In this document: positions 11,601-19,500 of the stretch, one piece after another
Layout: every line of letters begins with the position of its first letter
Numbering within the stretch: position 1 is the stretch's first letter
Source: Plakobranchus ocellatus
Taxonomy: Eukaryota > Mollusca > Gastropoda > Plakobranchidae
DNA: 24,303 nucleotides
Reading direction: 5' to 3'
Assembly: GCA_019648995.1 (NCBI GenBank)
Contig: BLXT01007673.1
Span: 1,134,168 to 1,158,470 of the forward strand
Notes under the pieces: model-generated
What the model saw: the letters and a program-made list of their open reading frames with translations, nothing else
The model's database searches: none
Told to the model about the DNA's origin: nothing
Program-made: the position numbers and the translations under genes

Positions 11601-14600
11601 CAACAGCTGGACCAGATGTAATATACTGAAATAATGCTAAGTTTAGTCTGCTGCTGGCTGTATTAAAAGGATCATGCTTTAATGAGACTAATAGGCTAAT
11701 GAGGCTTGGTATTTGTGGGGGAAAAGTTTGATAATTTTTCGTGCTTTTAAAACCTATGAGTCAACAACAGGAGTAGATTATAAAAGAGGCTTCTACAATT
11801 TTTTTATTTGTCATTTTCTGCTCCTCTCATGACAAAATGAAGCAAAAAATGTTTCATATCTTTTGCCCCTAAATCTAATTATTCACTCTAAATAATAGGG
11901 CAAAAAATGTTTTGTTTTAAATAATTAAATGTTGCGGAAAGTACTTTTTACAATATTTTCATCTTTAGCTTTTTTTTTGTGATATGATTTCTTGTTGAAA
12001 ATATTGTCCCATTGGTACCCCTCTTTTGCTTCTCAGACAAAAGGATATTTTTAAAATGAAATTATTTATTTATCAAAATCAAATTTTCAGCTCGGTGCCA
12101 ACAATGCAAACAATTCATGCAAACAGTTAAAAATTATTGACCAATCAAAAACTCTTATCCCTTCCCCCTAAACATCTCCAAAACTTTCTAGTAGGACCCC
12201 AAACTTCTCTGGTATAAAGGTTATAATCTAACAACTTCTTGTAAATAATGTTTGTAACCTTCAAAAACCTACTAGAAATCCCTAGATTTGAAAAGTTAAA
12301 CAAAACTAAAAACAATAATAGCTGTGTTAAAGTAAAATAGGCCTAGCTGCAGTCAACTTAGAATTAACTGAATATTACAAATGAACAAGGCTAGGTCAAA
12401 GATCAACAATACACATCACTAGTCAATCATATTGTGTTGTCCAGCCAAATGTATCGAACATTGGATCAACAAACCCTGACTTTTGGTCGACAAAGAACCA
12501 AATGAAAAGTGCAGTTAGATTTTAAAGAATCCCCTTTTCATTTTAGGGTTCAGGCTACTTGGCATGATAAAATTATTGTGCCGGCCACTAAAAGGGGAAA
12601 CATTTTTTCCCTCGTTTTTGAATGCTTTTAAAGGTAACACATAGTTGTGTAATACTCGTAGCATTGATGAGTCTGTAAATATAACTTGCATGCACACAAC
12701 ACACATGTGCAAAAGCAAATGCATGATTAATGAAGCGTAGCATAAACCTAAGGAAGAAAAAAAAAAAGAAGGGGTTGGTGGCAAGAGAGGATGGACACAA
12801 TCAGACATGAAATATTTGACCGTTCTAAGCATCAAAACATGGAACAGGATTTTTGTTAAATGGCCCATTAAACTGATTTGTTCTATGAACTTCACATTCT
12901 GTTGCTTGTGGTATTTTAGGCAGTACTATAAAAAAAGATTTACAAAGATCTGGAATTATACGTCTATCAGTATCGCATACAATGCATTAAAAAGTTTTGT
13001 TGTCAGATCTAATCCTAAATATTTAATGCTTTAATGATTTCTACAGATATATTATCTGGTCCTGTCCTGTCGCTTTTGATTTCCTGTAGCCAGGGCTATT
13101 GCATTTGATTTTCTTACCACTGATGTCCTTGGTTTTAGCATGCATGAATTAGCTGTCTACATTAAGTTTTTGCTCTATTTCCTCATATTGTTGATTAATC
13201 CATTCTTCTTACATTGCACTGCATTTTATTATGATATTTCTGTTTAAATCTTTGCATTTGGCTTCTACTTATGCTCTTTTTTTGGGAATGTTTTTCTCTA
13301 TGATTTCATTAAGTGAATTTCTCATTTCTGACCATAATTCTCCTACTTCTAGGATGTTGTTAGGAGTTATCATGCGCAGCTATGGCAATTTTGTTTCTTA
13401 GTTTTTCATCAGATTTTAGTAAGTACATTTGGAATTTAGGATTAGCCTTTGTCTTTCTTAATTTCCTAAGTTTTATCTGAATTTTACATGATGGAATACG
13501 ATCTGAATCACAGTTGGCTCCTGGCAGTGATTTCTAAGTTTTGATGGCGTTTCGGAATCAGTTCTAAATGGGAATATAATCTATGTTGTTTCTATTCTAT
13601 TACCGGGGCTCTTCCAACTCCACTGTCACCTGGGGTGATTTTGATACCAAGTATTTGTGATGGTAAAATCATGGATTTGGCACCATTCAATTAGCCTACT
13701 TCCACGCTCATTTACAGTCCCTATGCCCTTGGACCAACAACATCTTCTGCCCTTTCATACCCAACTTTTGACTTAAAATCTCCCATTATTATTATGATGT
13801 CCTGAGATTTTAGATAGACTTTTACTTTTTCTTCATAAAACTTCTACCCTTACATCTTCACCATCAGATGTTGGTGAATCACTTGATTAATTCCTAGATT
13901 TAATGGTTTGGCTACCAATTTAGCTATAACTACTCTGTCTGAAATTGGACACTAACTCCCCAGACTTTTTGCCATTGTTATATTGAATAAGATACCAACG
14001 CCTTTTTTTATGTGTAGTACCCCTGAGTAAATTAGAGTTTTACTCTCTAATTTCATGGAACCAGCCCCTGATCATCTTTTCCTCAGCAAGCCCTAGGATG
14101 TTAAGTTTTATTCCGTCTATATTTCTTTAATAGCATTTTCTCAATTTCCTTTTTGATGCAGTGTACGCATATTCCATCTTGTTATTTTTGATGTTTGATA
14201 TCAATTTTGTGAGTGGACACTGGATGACGACCTGGAGCCATCTGCTGCACGTCATGGCTATCCCTGCCGAACGAGGGATTTGGATTGGAATCACAAACCC
14301 CCTTAATGTTGTCAACCGAGGTTTCAGTTTTGTTTTCAATTATTGTTTTATACCATTGGCAAATTTGTTTAAATGGAAAAATCATGATAACTGTTTAACA
14401 CGCATCATGTTTAAAATGTTACTCTCCTTATTTAATAGTAACTGAAGCTTAATTCTCCAAGCCTGTCTCATTCTACAAATGCCTTTTATACTATTCAAAT
14501 TGTGTAACATATGTCACATGGAATGGCCCCCATGATTAAGCTGAGAAAAATAGGTAGAAGAATACTTCTACCATGCAAATCAAGAGATAACCATGGGAAA

Positions 14601-15090
14601 GGCCCAATGACTTCTTGATCTACCTTCATCAGCTAGCGATGAAATTAAGAGGTTGTCAACAATCAATTGAGGAAACATGAAAAAGTAACACTATTTACAT
14701 TTCCACTTGGCCCGTGACCTGTTCATTTCATTGGTTGGGCCCCCTCCCCCCGCCCTAGATGATATCGTTTGGTCTGTCACCGGATTGTACCAATAATTAT
14801 CATGGCATTATGGCAAAGGGAAATTTACCTTTAATTAAAAGAAAAATGAATGCTGAAAAAATGGACCGAGTAGATCAAGATCTAAATCTACTCAAAAAGT
14901 CGATTTAGAATTCAGATCTAGATCTAGATTTCTTCTACAGACCTTGGTCTTCCTTGCAAATGTGGATAGGCCCTGACTTACCATGTCCATTGACAGTATC
15001 TTTCATCGGCTTTGATGAGGATTCTTGAGTAGGATCTTCTTTTTTCTGGCAATTATCTCGATCGTCATCAGATGCTGTAATTCCTGCCAT
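4706..15090 (-). CDS. CLUH: CLUH, 5' portion of gene (five coding exons and their introns)
   Basis: CLUH is a cytosolic RNA-binding protein that binds mRNAs of nuclear-encoded mitochondrial proteins and controls mitochondrial distribution and metabolism (known for the family). Five exons (14982-15090, 8571-8761, 5718-5889, 5294-5437, 4706-4818) splice in phases 1, 0, 1, 1, 0 into 243 codons without a stop. The order is an acidic, low-complexity N-terminus (about residues 1-80), then the CLU N-terminal ubiquitin-like region (about 85-205), recognisable by [18 protein letters not shown] and [18 protein letters not shown], then the linker with VDCTPP. The central CLU domain and TPR repeats are absent because the gene continues beyond the left edge. 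Introns 1 and 2 (6.2 and 2.7 kb) hold LINEs. Identification rests on remembered family similarity and is very strong. Confidence 0.95.
5294..5437 (-). CDS. CLUH: CLUH coding exon 4
   Basis: The acceptor TTTCTCTTTTCTAG is strong and the donor is GTAAAA. The 144 bases encode [20 protein letters not shown] followed by [20 protein letters not shown], a highly conserved CLUH segment leading out of the ubiquitin-like domain. The exon ends with one base of a codon (CTA G|), which joins AC at 4818. The intron on its 5' side carries a long GA and poly-A tract that reads as a polypyrimidine run on the sense strand. Confidence 0.97.
5505..5618 (+). repeat. Purine tract: GGGA/GA microsatellite followed by long poly-A
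   Basis: A (GGGA)n and (GA)n segment is followed by about 60 bases that are almost all A. It lies in CLUH intron 3, where the sense strand reads it as T and CT, upstream of the exon 4 acceptor. The open frames across it are homopolymer artefacts. Confidence 0.9.
5718..5889 (-). CDS. CLUH: CLUH coding exon 3 (CLU N-terminal domain core)
   Basis: The exon has 172 bases, 57 codons plus one base. It carries the most recognisable block of the protein: [18 protein letters not shown], then [20 protein letters not shown] and GSTIKVVE. This is the ubiquitin-like CLU N-terminal domain and is nearly identical to vertebrate CLUH as remembered. The acceptor AATTAAG has a weak pyrimidine tract, and the exon opens with GTAAGT, itself a consensus donor, encoding Val-Ser. 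The donor at the 3' end is GTCTGC, a poor match to consensus, but the phase (GAA G|AG) restores EEPYTVRE exactly. Confidence 0.97.
5890..7199. other. CLUH intron 2, part left of the LINE
   Basis: AT-rich intron sequence with several A and T homopolymers (6062-6071, 6370-6382, 6441-6452, 6823-6836). No gene, RNA or recognisable repeat was seen. Confidence 0.6.
7200..8421 (+). mobile_element. 5'-truncated Rex1/CR1-like LINE
   Basis: The element contains an RT ORF from motif A onward, a 3' UTR of about 180 bases and an A-rich tail of AATAAA-like repeats at 8394-8421. It lies in CLUH intron 2, opposite in orientation to the gene. The 5' boundary is a guess: the frame is closed by a TAG at 7217 and no endonuclease is present. 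5' truncation is normal for LINE insertions. Confidence 0.75.
7250..8242 (+). CDS. Reverse transcriptase, partial (Rex1/CR1-like LINE)
   Basis: The 330-codon ORF has no stop. Reading N to C: motif [14 protein letters not shown] (first catalytic Asp, about residue 9), motif [16 protein letters not shown] (about 68-82), motif C FADD (about 97-100), then [15 protein letters not shown] (about 131-145), [23 protein letters not shown] and a C-terminus with [32 protein letters not shown] and [13 protein letters not shown]. This order and wording are typical of Rex1-type LINEs in the CR1 group. The endonuclease and the finger part of the RT are missing, so it cannot act alone. The first ATG is probably not the natural start, since the family ORF continues upstream. 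Confidence 0.9.
   Translation: MFMFILFIDFSSAFNTIIPQKLYDKLLLELNLPVKLCNWILDFLLNRPQVVKIGKNISSSITLNTGTTQGCPLSPKLYSIFTNDCKAVMPGCSVIKFADDTTVTGLILHNDESNFRKQIDLIVNWCSKNNLHLNVDKTKEIIVDFRHGETPPPPLLIHGATVERVPSFKFLGTHVSDKLTWDINLDNIVKKARQRLYFLRKLKSFDVGGDILINFYRATIESVLTLSITVWFGGASKASLGKLESIIRLAEKIINVKLPSLEEIYIRRLTGKTKKIMKDLTHPAAKYFVFLPHSRRLRAFKGSKRFLNSFFSQAVKQFNNQRLKIVKDGF
8571..8761 (-). CDS. CLUH: CLUH coding exon 2
   Basis: The acceptor is TTTTTCAG at 8762 and upstream; the donor is GTAGGT. The exon has 191 bases and enters in phase 1 (G|AG = Glu), giving 64 codons that end exactly on a codon boundary. The first half is a Glu/Lys-rich stretch ([18 protein letters not shown]). The second half, [18 protein letters not shown] then MFELP, begins the conserved CLU N-terminal domain and continues directly into VSSMELVQ of the next exon, as in other animal CLUH proteins (FELQV-SPMELVQ in vertebrates, from memory). 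Confidence 0.92.
8762..12794. other. CLUH intron 1, right of exon 2
   Basis: About 4 kb of AT-rich sequence with no recognised gene or RNA. It holds a poly-A run (10578-10598), poly-T runs (9388-9399, 11003-11010, 11383-11391) and an 8-bp stem ACAGTTGC/GCAACTGT with a TATC loop at 11402-11421. The short open frames here have no protein-like composition. Confidence 0.6.
12795..14390 (-). pseudogene. Decayed RTE-type LINE, endonuclease and start of RT
   Basis: Read on the minus strand and allowing many stops and frameshifts, family blocks appear in the correct order. They are [14 protein letters not shown] (about 14215-14260), a GVGILFN-like strand and PISDRV-like block (about 13900-14000), [18 protein letters not shown] (about 13730-13785, the APE endonuclease motif GDFN/K), [20 protein letters not shown] and WYQNHPR (about 13620-13713), and SKATGQDQI (about 13050-13085, start of RT). 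[11 protein letters not shown] (about 12846-12880) completes the series. This is the layout of endonuclease-reverse transcriptase LINEs. The 3' half is missing, the copy is old, and it lies sense to CLUH in intron 1. Confidence 0.75.
14391..14981. other. CLUH intron 1, part next to exon 1
   Basis: No gene seen. It includes a C-rich segment near 14740-14755 and an AGATCT/TCTAGA patch at 14878-14932 directly before the CLUH exon 1 donor region. Confidence 0.5.
14982..15090 (-). CDS. CLUH: CLUH coding exon 1 (start codon)
   Basis: This exon starts at the ATG at 15090-15088 and gives 36 codons plus one base, beginning [14 protein letters not shown] and ending at VNGH. The donor is a perfect GTAAGT. 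An in-frame TAG lies nine codons upstream (15117-15115), so the frame cannot extend further 5' and this is the first possible start. The peptide is hydrophilic and acidic, as is usual and poorly conserved for the CLUH N-terminus. The following intron is about 6.2 kb. The assignment to CLUH depends on phase: the single left-over G joins AG at 8761. Confidence 0.8.
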
Positions 15091-15181
15091 TATGATCGGG
15101 CTATGTATTAGATTCTAGTTGTGTTTGTCCTGCAACTGTTTGCGGCTTAGGTAACAACAGAAACTAGGCTGCCTACAAGCA

Positions 15182-15187
15182 CACGTG
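15182..15187. promoter_or_regulatory. E-box CACGTG upstream of CLUH
   Basis: A CACGTG core sits inside the palindrome ACACGTGT, about 92 bp upstream of the CLUH start codon. bHLH-ZIP factors (MYC/MAX, USF, TFE family) bind this core. The site is visible, its use is inferred, and a 6-mer can occur by chance. Confidence 0.35.
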
Positions 15188-16456
15188 TGGCAACAGCCTA
15201 ACCTTTGATTTTGAAGGACGATTGCAATATCTTCTGTTTCGTCCACTTTTATCTTAAAACTTTGGATCAGAAAATGTTTTTATTTTAATTGCTTTACTTT
15301 TCGCACATATGAAAAGAAAAATACGGTGACATGATTAAGTGTGAATAACTTGTTTTGTTGTGCGCTCCTCCCAGTCTCAGCTGAGTCCCCAAAGTTTGCC
15401 TGTCTTTGAGTGAAGGGCTAAGGTCATTCGCATACAAAACAGACTTGTGAACTGTGAACTGCTGCTATGCAAAATCGGAGTAAATTGTATTCGAAACGAA
15501 ACTCGGATGAATTTTTCATTCCATTTTATTTATTTATTATTATTATTATTATTATTTTTCTTTTTTTTTTTGAGAAAAGGAAAAAGCTGTTCAAGTGGTT
15601 TCCTCGAGAAGTTATCTTTAGCACAGCTCGATGGCTTTAGTAAAAGGGATTATTATATTGTCGATTGGGATATATAGGGAAACTCAAGTACAGCTCTCTT
15701 GGAGACGAAATTTTAAGGGCTTCTGAGGCGGTTGCAACAGTAGTAATCAACGTTGATTGTTGTTGTGCCATCTGACATGTAACTCATTATTGTGAAGCCA
15801 ATTAAGGCGAAAAGTTGTACTATCTTCTGTTGACTTTTTGTTCATATCATATCAGTTAAGTTGGTAGTTGTTCTTTTTTTTTAAAATATAGTCGATTTTT
15901 ATTATCTCCTTTAGCTTCATCGATTTTGATCATTCATTGCTCAGCCAACACAGCGTAAAATGCTTTGACTGCCCTTTACTTTTTTCGAATTTAAATTGTG
16001 AATATTCTGAAGTACAACATTAACTGAAGAATTATTGATAGGCTCGAATATATGATTAAAATTTGAAATAATAATTTTAAACAAGGCCACTCTCATTACT
16101 TATGATTTGCTATATCTACAAAGTTGATAACTGCCGTGCTCTATTCAATAATTGCTATTTTTTAAACTTAAAATCCATTTAATCCACGTTGAGAGAGTGT
16201 GTTCCTGGAAAGAGCAGTTTCTTGACAAATACGTAAACCTTTGGAGGTTTTTTTTTTTGTTTGTTTGGTTTTTGTTTTTGTTTTTTTTTGGCCAAAATAT
16301 GATGCCATTGCATAAAACCACTTCTTTTGTTCGAATTATAGCAGAAGAAAAGAAGAGGAATAAAGATGACCTACGCTGACCTCTTTATGTAAACCTTGGC
16401 CAAAGAGGAGTAATTAGTTGGCATCACAGCAAAGAAAGAAAAAAAAATTATCATGA

Positions 16457-16464
16457 TCATGTGA
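16457..16464 (+). promoter_or_regulatory. M-box-like TCATGTGA upstream of HPS4
   Basis: TCATGTGA lies 19 bp before the proposed HPS4 start codon, in the context GATCATGTGACC. This is the M-box type of E-box recognised by MITF/TFE factors, which control melanosome and lysosome genes in vertebrates. The match to the biology of HPS4 is suggestive only. Confidence 0.35.
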
Positions 16465-16483
16465 CCTCATTTACTACGACAAA

Positions 16484-16515
16484 ATGGCTGCGAGTCATCT
16501 TCATTCCTCCTTTCG
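16484..16515 (+). CDS. HPS4: Probable HPS4 coding exon 1 (start codon)
   Basis: Exon at 19825 needs two bases from upstream, so its start codon must lie in an earlier exon. The ATG at 16484 (context ACAAAATGGCTGCG) opens 32 bases encoding MAASHLHSSF plus CG, which joins C at 19825 to make Arg and gives 16 residues before FFIYD. Vertebrate HPS4 has a similar-length leader (MATS..., from memory). An in-frame TGA at 16454 closes the frame upstream. The donor GTTTGT is non-ideal. Phase, start context and position opposite the CLUH promoter support it; transcript data would be needed to be sure. Confidence 0.5.
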
Positions 16516-19500
16516 GTTTGTATGGCTTGGAGCTCCTTTCACGTTTCATTACAACATATAGGGCTATCGTTTATTTCTCGAAGATAAAATTTCTTTTTTA
16601 AATGCATAAGTTTTTAATTTTTGCATGAAGAAGGCAGTATATCTACTGCGATATTATTTTCGAAGTGATTAATATTTAGAATAGTTTTTAATAATTCAAT
16701 AGTAACAAATCACGAAATTTTAGACAACCTAGAATTCCTACACTTCGCATTTATTCCTGGGACAGGCAAAGAGAGAGAGGATATAATTTTTAATCAGACA
16801 CCCCCTCGTACATACTTTCATTTCATGAGGCATCTTGACACTATTTATACAATTTTATTTATTATTATTTTTTTTTTTTTTTGTAATTAGATCTTATGAG
16901 CATGTTTAAGGCAAGACTTCCAAATGTACACCCATAAAAAGTAAGTTAATGAAAGCTAGACTGTAACTAACCTGTCATACTATTTAATATCACAATGACA
17001 ATTTCTTGAGGCAATTGCAATTTATTTCTAAATTAATTTCTGAGACAGACCTGATCAACTAAAACTTGGCCGCAACTATCCAAGATGGTGATCTGAGGTT
17101 ATCTTTTTATTCCTTAAATTTTGAAAGATGTCGTTGTTTTTGGAAAAAATTGTCATTTCGACATTTGTTGGTAAATTTTTTTCTTAAATTGACAAAAAAT
17201 GCATTCACTTTCGTCATTGTTATGGGAATACCACTATGAGTGCATTTATAATCTGAAGTCTTTCTTCATTTAAAACATTTTCCTTTTCACTATTATTATT
17301 TGATTTATTTTTAATTTTCATGATATGTTTTTAAGTAGCAGCAAGAATGGAAGTACTTGTCCTGACTTGGTAATGGCTGTCTTGGTAAATAGTAGTGGTA
17401 TGGTAATTATTAATAATGCAGCTAAGGAGGAATAAACAAAAAAAGTAACAGCATCACTTTTAAATTAGCAGCTGAAATTTTTTTAAATGGTGCATTAAGG
17501 ATTTCCACCTTTACCATAAGCTATCCATGACACAAGGGAGGGTCGTTGGGCCACCACCGAGGATCTTTTGAATTGACAATCTCTCTCCAAATGTCTTTGT
17601 TCTCTGTGGCTCTATGGGAGTCTCTGACATTGAGGTGTGTCCACTCCTTGATGTTTTTCTCCCATGGGAGGACATTGAGGATGCTGTATTGTCTGGTACT
17701 GAGTAGTGCAAGTGGTGATAAAAGACTAAATCAATGCTTAATCCATTGTTAGAAAAGCAGCACCAAGGAATGTGAGAGTGGGGAGGTAAAGATCATCAAG
17801 CAGTTGATCTCAAATGAGTCAAAAGTTAAAATTCAAATGTTTTTAGATCTCATATAGATGTAAAGATTGAGATCTTTCAAAAAACTATTAGGAAGAGGCT
17901 AGGTAGACCCCAATTGGGGACTACGTGGTCACGGTGTCTAGGTAGTCCCCTATTGGGGAGCACCTAGCCACCATGGCTACTTAGTCCCCAATTGAGTGAT
18001 AAGCACAAAGCAAATGCATATATGTCTTGTCTTCTAAGTGAGATCTATTTAACTCTGTTGAAATGGAACATATAATAGAAATGGAACATGATATTACATC
18101 AAATTTGATACTTTAACCATTAAACAATGAATTACAAAGAAGATAGAAAAAAAATACAAATATATTATCTGAAGGGTTCATATGTCAATACACGTACATT
18201 TTGTTCAGAGAGTAAGTGTTAATCATAAGGTGACAGCATTGCACATTATTTAGTGATAACTTTTCCTCAAAATAAGGAAAATTTACATGGTCTTCTAATG
18301 ACACGTTATCATAAATGAAACAAAATTTCAGAGATGAAATAACAATTTTAACTACACCAAGCGTTACTAATAGGGACGTTTCACAGTTGCAGTCATAATT
18401 TATTAGATACATCAATCACATGTCAACGTTTATAGACATCTTCTACACGTGTACTGACTTGAGGCAGAGCGAAAGTTTAATAATGAAACCTCTGTTTTCA
18501 GAAGTCACAATCTACCCAATCAATCATCCCATTCACAAAACTCCCTTGCAACCTCCATGTCTCCACAAATACCACACAAATCACTCGAATCAACAACAGC
18601 AATCTCTCCAAGAACAGCTTTTTAGCCAATTTCTTTTTCATGGCAAATCTGCTTAGTGCGATCTTGGCCTTTTCGCTGACCTTTTGTTCTCACTGGCCCG
18701 AACTTTAAAGTAATAACAGCACTCTCGCCATCAGGGACAAAACACCAGCACTCCCTACATCAGCAACATCAATGAACAGTACTCTCTCCATCAGGGACAT
18801 CAACACCAGCATTCTCTACACCAGGGACATCAACAATAGCTCTCTCTCCATAAGGGACATAAACACCAGCACTCTCTCCATCAGGGACATAAACACCAGC
18901 ACTCTCTCCATCAGGGACATCAACAATAGCACTCTCTCCATAAGGGACATCAACAACTGTCTCCCACAACAGGGATATCAAAAACATCAACTACGTCATC
19001 CTCAATCTGCATTCTGTCCTCAAATTCCACATTCTCTCCATTCCTCCAACCTCTTATCAACTCGCGCAACACAGTGGCCTTCCTTAGTCTTTTACAGAGG
19101 GGAGACATTGCAAAATCAACACTTAACGCCGTGTTTTCCAATTAGATCTACAGCCATAGAATCTGTGTGTTTACATACCCCGGACACTCTCAGTTGGAAG
19201 TGATTTCTGCGAAATTCTATTGCAATAGTCAATGGCCCATTACAAGACGCTCAAACAGTTTTCTTCTCTTTTCTTTAATAGCTATGTATATTCAGAGAAT
19301 CTTTTAAAAGCTTGTCCGACAGTAATAGCTAAACTCCTGTCATCCTCCACTGTATCCTCTGGGAAGCATTGGACCCGCCCATTTAACACATTTAAACTTC
19401 CTTACAAAATTCAACTAAGGACAATCTAACATTTCTGGGGAGCACCTAGCCACCATGACTATGTAGTCCCCAATTGGGGTCTACCTAGACATTTCGATCT

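Larger units (their letters stand above)
15091..16483. promoter_or_regulatory. Head-to-head intergenic region between CLUH and HPS4
   Basis: This 1393-bp spacer separates two divergent start codons, so it must contain both 5' untranslated regions and promoters. No TATA box at a convincing distance was seen. It holds a CACGTG E-box (15182-15187), a 14-bp perfect palindrome AATCAACGTTGATT (15745-15758), an ATT microsatellite (about 15530-15560), T-rich runs and a TCATGTGA M-box (16457-16464). The ORFs inside it look random and no conserved protein was recognised. Confidence 0.6.
17899..19488. mobile_element. Candidate DNA transposon with long terminal inverted repeats and fold-back left end
   Basis: The first 52 bases (17899-17950) and the reverse complement of the last 52 (19437-19488) match at 46 positions, the outer 26 perfectly, starting CTAGGTAGACCCC. 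The left end folds back on itself: 17955-17995 is a second reverse copy separated by TATT. The interior carries a decayed minus-strand ORF and a minisatellite. No target-site duplication was seen at the chosen borders and no DDE transposase motif was recognised, so the superfamily is unknown. It lies in HPS4 intron 1. Confidence 0.6.

Noticed and set aside
14161..14445. 94-codon plus-strand ORF
   Set aside because: It is antisense to the decayed LINE block [14 protein letters not shown] and has no match of its own.
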